Source of the DNA: Ferrovaceae bacterium
Lineage (GTDB): Bacteria; Pseudomonadota; Gammaproteobacteria; Burkholderiales; Ferrovaceae
Length of the DNA stretch: 45,536 nt
Direction of reading: 5' to 3'
Assembly: GCA_027311025.1 (NCBI GenBank)
Contig: DAICZS010000012.1
Span: 1-45,536, forward strand
The first letter of the stretch is position 1, and every line of letters starts with the position of its first letter. A program made the translations under genes and the position numbers. Positions 41,221 to 45,536 of the stretch are shown here, in pieces. The notes beneath the pieces are model-generated. The model was not told the origin of the DNA and made no database searches. It saw only the letters and a program-made list of their open reading frames with translations.

Positions 41221-43358
41221 CTCAGACCGTGGATCGACGCGAATTCCTGAAGCTTGTCAGCCTTGCCGGCGGCGGCTTTGCGCTGGGCTATTTTGGCGCC
41301 ACGGAAGCGGCACAGGCATCAACGCAATTGGCCCCCAATCCATGGATTCGCCTGGCGCCTTCGGGCATGGTCACGCTCATCGTGGACAAATCCGAAATGG
41401 GGCAGGGCGTCATGACGGCACTGCCCATGATTCTGGCGGAAGAAATGGATGCGGACTGGTCCCTGGTGCGGGTGGCATTTGCACCGGCAGAGCCTGAGTA
41501 TGCCCACCCCTGGTATCACACCCAGGCCACCGGAGGATCCACTTCCGTGCGTGCCATGTGGCAACCGCTGCGCCGCGCAGGGGCCACGGCACGGCTGATG
41601 TTGCGCATGGCGGCAGCCGAGGCCTGGAAAGTTCCCCTGGAGAAGGTCAAGACAAACAAGGGTATTCTGAGTGCCGGATTGCACCAGGCCACCTATGGCG
41701 CCATGGCCACTGCGGCCGCACGCTTGCCAGTGCCGCAAGCGGTCGAGCTCAAGGATCCCAAAACCTTTCAATTGATCGGCAAGCCCATTCCCCGCCTGGA
41801 CAGCCTCGCCAAGGCCACGGGCACAGCGCATTTCGGGATGGACATGCGCATGGCAGGCCTTCTGACGGCAGTGGTGGCGCGCGCGCCTGTAGTCGGTGGG
41901 AGGGTGCGTCACTACGATGGCAGCGCAGCCCTCAAGCTGCCCGGCGTGCGTTTTGTCTTGCCCGTTGAAACGCCCACCCATTCCGGAGTTGCCGTGTTGG
42001 CCCTGAACACATGGCAGGCCATGAAGGGCAGGGAAGCGCTCGTCATCGAATGGGATACGCCCGCAAACCCAACCCTGGACACTGCCCAACTGCGTCGCGA
42101 CATGGCGCAACGGGCAACCACGGGAGAAGGGGCCCGGACCGCTGTGGCGCGCCAGGCGCCTGAAGCCGTGACGCCAGCAAAGACCCTGCGCTCCGTGTAT
42201 GAAGTGCCCTACCTCGCCCATGCCACCATGGAACCCATGAACTGTACTGCCTGGGTCAAACCCGACGAAGCGGATATCTGGGTGGGCACCCAGGCCCAGG
42301 GCCCCAACCAGGCCATTGCTGCCAAACTGACGGGGCTTCCCCCGGAAAAAATCAGGGTCCACACCCAATATCTCGGGGGAGGGTTTGGCCGGCGTTTTGC
42401 ACCAGACTTTGTGATCGAGGCGGTATCGCTGTCCAAGGCGGTCCAGTCGCCCGTCAAGGTGGTCTACACCCGTGAGGACGACATGCATGCGGCCTACTAC
42501 CGCCCCATGGCGCTATGCGCCCTGGAAGCAGGGCTGGACGGGAAGGGGCGGCCAGTGCTCTGGCGTGGCACCACGGTAACGGATTCCATTGCGGAAGGTA
42601 CCGGATTTGAGGCTGCCATCATCAAGGACGGCATCGATCGTACGGCAGTGGAAGGACTGGCTGACATTGCCTATGACATTCCCCAGTTCCAGGTGGACTG
42701 GGTCCGGTTTCATCCCGGCATTCGCGTGTGGTTCTGGCGTTCCGTAGGGCACACGCAAAATGCCTTCTTTGCCGAAAGCTTCGTGGATGAGCTGGCCCAT
42801 GCGGCGCGCCAGGATCCATTTCAATACCGGCGTGACCTGCTCCACAAGTCGCCGCGCCATCTGGCCGTGCTCGAGCTTGCAGCGCGAGAGGCACAATGGG
42901 GGCAACCCCTTCCGGCGGGCCATGCGCTGGGGATTGCCATCGTCGAATCCTTCGGCAGTGTCGTTGCCGAGGTGGCTGAAGTGTCCTTACAGCAGGGCAA
43001 ACCCCGCGTGCACCGGGTGGTCATTGCGGCAGACGTGGGTACCGTGATCAATCCGGATACGGTGGCGGCCCAGATGGAAGGCGCCATGGTTTTTGGTCTC
43101 AGCGCTGCGCTTTATGGTCAGATCACGCTGGAAGATGGGCGTCCGCGCCAGTCCAATTTCAACGATTACCCCGTGGTGCGCCTGCACGAAATGCCCCAGG
43201 TGTCGGTTCACCTGGTGCCTTCGGGCGAGGCTCCCGGCGGAGTGGGCGAGCCCGGAACGCCGCCCATTGCCCCGGCGGTATGCAATGCCCTGTTTGCCCT
43301 GACCGGGCAACGCGTCTACCGTCTGCCGCTGTCAGAACACACCTTCACCGGAGTCTGA
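41217..43358 (+). CDS. Molybdenum hydroxylase large subunit (isoquinoline 1-oxidoreductase beta-like)
   Basis: A 713-residue xanthine dehydrogenase-family molybdopterin subunit of the IorB type. Residues 1-34 are a twin-arginine signal (DRREFLKLVSLAGGG, Arg7-Arg8). Cofactor-binding parts include GQGVMTALPMILAEEMD, GTQAQGPNQAIAAKL, YLGGGFGRRFAPDFV and the catalytic Glu678 in GEPGTPPIAP. Such enzymes hydroxylate N-heterocycles or aldehydes in the periplasm and normally need a small 2Fe-2S subunit. No such gene is adjacent; the neighbours are a dehydrogenase and panB. It may pair with a partner encoded elsewhere. It starts with a 4-nt overlap with the dehydrogenase. Confidence 0.92.
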   Translation: MTQTVDRREFLKLVSLAGGGFALGYFGATEAAQASTQLAPNPWIRLAPSGMVTLIVDKSEMGQGVMTALPMILAEEMDADWSLVRVAFAPAEPEYAHPWYHTQATGGSTSVRAMWQPLRRAGATARLMLRMAAAEAWKVPLEKVKTNKGILSAGLHQATYGAMATAAARLPVPQAVELKDPKTFQLIGKPIPRLDSLAKATGTAHFGMDMRMAGLLTAVVARAPVVGGRVRHYDGSAALKLPGVRFVLPVETPTHSGVAVLALNTWQAMKGREALVIEWDTPANPTLDTAQLRRDMAQRATTGEGARTAVARQAPEAVTPAKTLRSVYEVPYLAHATMEPMNCTAWVKPDEADIWVGTQAQGPNQAIAAKLTGLPPEKIRVHTQYLGGGFGRRFAPDFVIEAVSLSKAVQSPVKVVYTREDDMHAAYYRPMALCALEAGLDGKGRPVLWRGTTVTDSIAEGTGFEAAIIKDGIDRTAVEGLADIAYDIPQFQVDWVRFHPGIRVWFWRSVGHTQNAFFAESFVDELAHAARQDPFQYRRDLLHKSPRHLAVLELAAREAQWGQPLPAGHALGIAIVESFGSVVAEVAEVSLQQGKPRVHRVVIAADVGTVINPDTVAAQMEGAMVFGLSAALYGQITLEDGRPRQSNFNDYPVVRLHEMPQVSVHLVPSGEAPGGVGEPGTPPIAPAVCNALFALTGQRVYRLPLSEHTFTGV

Positions 43359-43364
43359 TGAACC

Positions 43365-44162
43365 ATGCGTAAATCCATCATCGACCTGCATGCCATGCAT
43401 GCCCGTGGCGAAAAAATTGCCATGCTCACCTGCTACGACTCAAGCTTTGCCCATGTCCTTGAAAAGGCAGGCGTGGAAGTGCTGCTGGTGGGTGATTCCC
43501 TGGGCATGGTGGTGCAGGGACATGATTCGCCGCTGCCCGTCAGCATTGCTGACGTGGCCTACCATACCGCCTGCGTTGCACGCGGCTCCCGCTCGGTGTT
43601 CATTTTGGCCGACATGCCGTTTGGCAGCTCGCAGATAACCCCACAGGAAACCTTTCGCAATGCCACGGAGTTGATGCGGGCCGGGGCCCAGATGGTCAAG
43701 ATCGAAGGTGGCAAGGAAATGGTGCCGACGGTGGAGTTTTTGGTGAGTCGCGGTATCCCGGTGTGCGCCCACGTGGGGCTGACACCGCAATCGGTGCATC
43801 AGGTGGGTGGGTTCAAGGTCCAGGGAAGGGACAACGCAGCTGCCGAGCGCATCATCGAAGCTGCCAAGGCGCTTGAAGCGGGAGGCGCCAGCATGTTGTT
43901 GATGGAGGCCATTCCGCGCGCACTGGCCGATCGCCTGTGCGATGCCATTGCCATCCCCACCATCGGCATCGGTGCAAGTCCCCGCTGCAGCGGTCAGGTG
44001 CTGGTGATCTACGACATGTTGGGACTGGGTGCCTACATCCCGCCGCGTTTCGTGCGCCCCTTCATCAAGGAAACCGGCTCCATCGAGGAAGCCGTCACAC
44101 TTTATGTCACGGAAGTCAAAGCGGGACGGTTTCCCGGCCCTGAACATTGCTATAACTCATGA
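43365..44162 (+). CDS. panB: 3-methyl-2-oxobutanoate hydroxymethyltransferase (PanB)
   Basis: A 265-residue ketopantoate hydroxymethyltransferase, the first step of pantothenate and hence CoA/ACP-cofactor synthesis. Metal and substrate residues are Asp44-Ser45 (GDSLGMV), Asp83 (ADMPFGS), Lys112 and Glu114 (KIEGG), His136 (AHVGLTPQ) and catalytic Glu181. The panC and panD genes are not adjacent. It overlaps the TolC-type gene by 4 nt. Confidence 0.96.
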   Translation: MRKSIIDLHAMHARGEKIAMLTCYDSSFAHVLEKAGVEVLLVGDSLGMVVQGHDSPLPVSIADVAYHTACVARGSRSVFILADMPFGSSQITPQETFRNATELMRAGAQMVKIEGGKEMVPTVEFLVSRGIPVCAHVGLTPQSVHQVGGFKVQGRDNAAAERIIEAAKALEAGGASMLLMEAIPRALADRLCDAIAIPTIGIGASPRCSGQVLVIYDMLGLGAYIPPRFVRPFIKETGSIEEAVTLYVTEVKAGRFPGPEHCYNS

Positions 44163-45499
44163 AATGGCGCGTGCGCGTATTCGGTGTGCTCATGCTGGTG
44201 GGTCTTGCCAGCAGCCTTGCTGCTGCGTTACCGCCCCAGGATGCCGCGTCCAATGAGGTCCTGCGGCTTTCCCTCAAACAGGCCAAGTCCCTGGCCGTCG
44301 AACACCAGGTCACCGTATTGAGCGCACGCGAACAAACCGTAGAGAGCCTGGCGCGCTCGGATGAGGCGCTGGCAAATTTCCGACCGTCTGTGGATTTCAA
44401 GGCTTACCAGACCCGGCAGACGGAAAACCTCATGGCCATGGGTCTTAACCTGCCCGGTTTTCCCACGTTGGTTGGGCCCTTCGACACATTCGATGCACGC
44501 GTACGGTTTACCCAGCGTGTTTTCGATCTTGCCAGAATGCGCGAGCTCGATGCTTCGCGGCATGCCGTGGATGCTGCCCGCCTGCGCGCTGACGCCACGG
44601 CGCAGCAGATGGCAGGCGCCGCCGCGTTGTCCTATGTTGAATCCCAGCGGGCGCAACAGGCTGTGGTGGCGGCGCTGGCCAACCATGCCCTGTCGCAGAG
44701 CCTGCTGCAGCTCGCCCGTGACCAGCAGGCAGCGGGGTTGGCCACCGGCGTGGACGTAGTCAGGGCGCAGACGGTCCTGGCGCGCAATACCTTGCTGTTG
44801 CGCCAGGCCCGCAGCAGTGCCAGCGAGGCGGATACGCGTCTGCACCGGGCCCTGGGCATCGGCATGTCGGTAGCCCTGGAGTTGACCGATGTGTTAAAGG
44901 ATACTGACGTGCCTGTGCCGGCATTGCCCAAGGCCATCGACACCGCGCTGCATAGCCGCCCCGAACTCCAGGCGCTGGAACAGGTCGTGACCCAACGGGA
45001 CACCGAGCGCAAGGCTGCCAATGCGGCAAGCTACCCCGCATTGAGCGTCGGCGGGGATATCGGTCCCAGCGGCGTGACGCCGGCGCATAACGACTATCGC
45101 ACTTATAGTTTTGGTGTCCAGCTCACCATGCCCTTGATGGAGGGCGGGGCCATCACTGCGCGAGAGGACGCTGCGGCAAGCAGAATGCGTCAGGCGGAAT
45201 TGCAGTTACGCGATACCCTGCAGCAGGTGGAGGAGGATGTCCGTCTTGCGGTGATTGCCATCGAAACCAGTGCTGACCAGATGGCCACCGCTGAAATCAG
45301 CCTGACGCTGGCAGAGCGCCTTCTGGAGCAGGCCCGCGACCGTTTCCAGAATGGCGTGGCGGATAATCTGGAAGTGGTGGACGCCCAGGCCACCCTGGCA
45401 AGCGCTCGAAGCGCCCGGATCGACGCCCTGGCTGCTCATGACATGGCGTTGATCAACTACGAACTGGCCGTCGGACGCCTGGATTATGGACAACCCTGA
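44159..45499 (+). CDS. TolC-family outer-membrane efflux channel
   Basis: A 446-residue TolC-type protein. Residues 1-23 are a Sec signal peptide. Two outer-membrane-efflux repeats are visible, each with long heptad-patterned helices (ALSYVESQRAQQAVV, ARDQQAAGLATGVDVVRAQ; then RDRFQNGVADNLEVVDAQATLASAR). Beta-strand parts DFKAYQTRQTEN and FGVQLTMPLMEGG form the barrel. There is no lipobox. It starts inside panB (ATGA) and is followed 17 nt later by another gene, probably the matching membrane-fusion protein. Confidence 0.9.
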   Translation: MKWRVRVFGVLMLVGLASSLAAALPPQDAASNEVLRLSLKQAKSLAVEHQVTVLSAREQTVESLARSDEALANFRPSVDFKAYQTRQTENLMAMGLNLPGFPTLVGPFDTFDARVRFTQRVFDLARMRELDASRHAVDAARLRADATAQQMAGAAALSYVESQRAQQAVVAALANHALSQSLLQLARDQQAAGLATGVDVVRAQTVLARNTLLLRQARSSASEADTRLHRALGIGMSVALELTDVLKDTDVPVPALPKAIDTALHSRPELQALEQVVTQRDTERKAANAASYPALSVGGDIGPSGVTPAHNDYRTYSFGVQLTMPLMEGGAITAREDAAASRMRQAELQLRDTLQQVEEDVRLAVIAIETSADQMATAEISLTLAERLLEQARDRFQNGVADNLEVVDAQATLASARSARIDALAAHDMALINYELAVGRLDYGQP

Positions 45500-45516
45500 G
45501 ATTCTGGAGCAATTGC

Positions 45517-45536
45517 ATGAGTGACACTCCCGCCCC
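45517..45536 (+). CDS. Start of a further gene (partial, runs off right edge)
   Basis: GGAG at 45506-45509 is followed 7 nt later by ATG 45517, reading MSDTPA. Only six codons are visible. Its place after a TolC-type channel suggests an HlyD/EmrA-type membrane-fusion protein, but the sequence is too short to test this. Confidence 0.5.

Noticed and set aside
41319-42488. 389-codon minus-strand frame opposite the molybdenum hydroxylase
   Set aside because: Shadow; the plus strand carries unbroken family motifs and the antisense translation is His/Gly-rich without domains.
1-45536. CRISPR arrays, insertion sequences, prophage or defence cassettes
   Set aside because: I found no regularly spaced direct repeats, transposase, integrase, phage structural, nuclease-helicase defence or toxin-antitoxin gene in the readable frames.

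Overview
The window is compact, GC-rich chromosomal DNA whose genes fit a free-living betaproteobacterium. The signs are a RluC/RNase E divergent pair, a maf-yceD-rpmF-plsX-fabHDG-acpP-fabF-mltG-tmk-holB-tatD block, a Pseudomonas-like lexA-sulA pair, and beta-type outer-surface proteins. This assignment is inferred from gene content and order. I see no insertion sequence, prophage, CRISPR array or rRNA.

Layout. (1) 1-11,000 is the most accessory-looking part. It holds a partial MgtC/DUF4010 membrane protein, a lipoprotein, a RodZ-like protein, an apparently exported MmgE/PrpD protein facing a periplasmic amidohydrolase, an SDR oxidoreductase, a secreted protein with four ~38-residue repeats, a chemoreceptor with a C-terminal (cytoplasmic) Cache domain, tRNA-Leu(UAA), and a short RecQ helicase. 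(2) 11,000-18,700: a dienelactone hydrolase, a complete five-gene Liv-type ABC importer, a DUF1178 protein, a LigB-type dioxygenase, and lexA-sulA under a near-perfect LexA box. (3) 18,700-29,600: RNase E with a ~390-nt leader, rluC, a HAD phosphatase, an RND efflux pump with its adaptor, a tetrapyrrole-methylase-family methyltransferase, a fluoride channel and Maf. (4) 29,700 to the right end: about 16 kb transcribed entirely rightward. It runs from YceD and L32 through fatty-acid synthesis (plsX to fabF), MltG, thymidylate kinase, DNA polymerase III delta-prime, TatD, cytochrome b561 with YceI, a beta-hydroxyacid dehydrogenase, an isoquinoline-1-oxidoreductase-type molybdenum hydroxylase large subunit, PanB, a TolC-type channel, and the first codons of another gene.

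How the genes work together. Block 4 links ribosome assembly, membrane lipid synthesis, cell-wall synthesis and DNA replication, as in many proteobacteria. Many junctions overlap by 1-4 nt (ATGA), so translational coupling is likely. Expression appears to be tuned inside the block by a consensus promoter at yceD, a -10 box before rpmF and a two-tier terminator-like hairpin between acpP and fabF. The Liv genes form a tight leftward operon. The LexA box lies between lexA-sulA and a divergent dioxygenase.

Most of the window is recognisable housekeeping. I did not find a clear-cut new defence or mobile system. The best leads are the four-repeat secreted protein, the chemoreceptor with an inside-out sensor, the exported MmgE/PrpD protein, the molybdenum hydroxylase without its iron-sulfur partner, and the RNA structures around rne and acpP.
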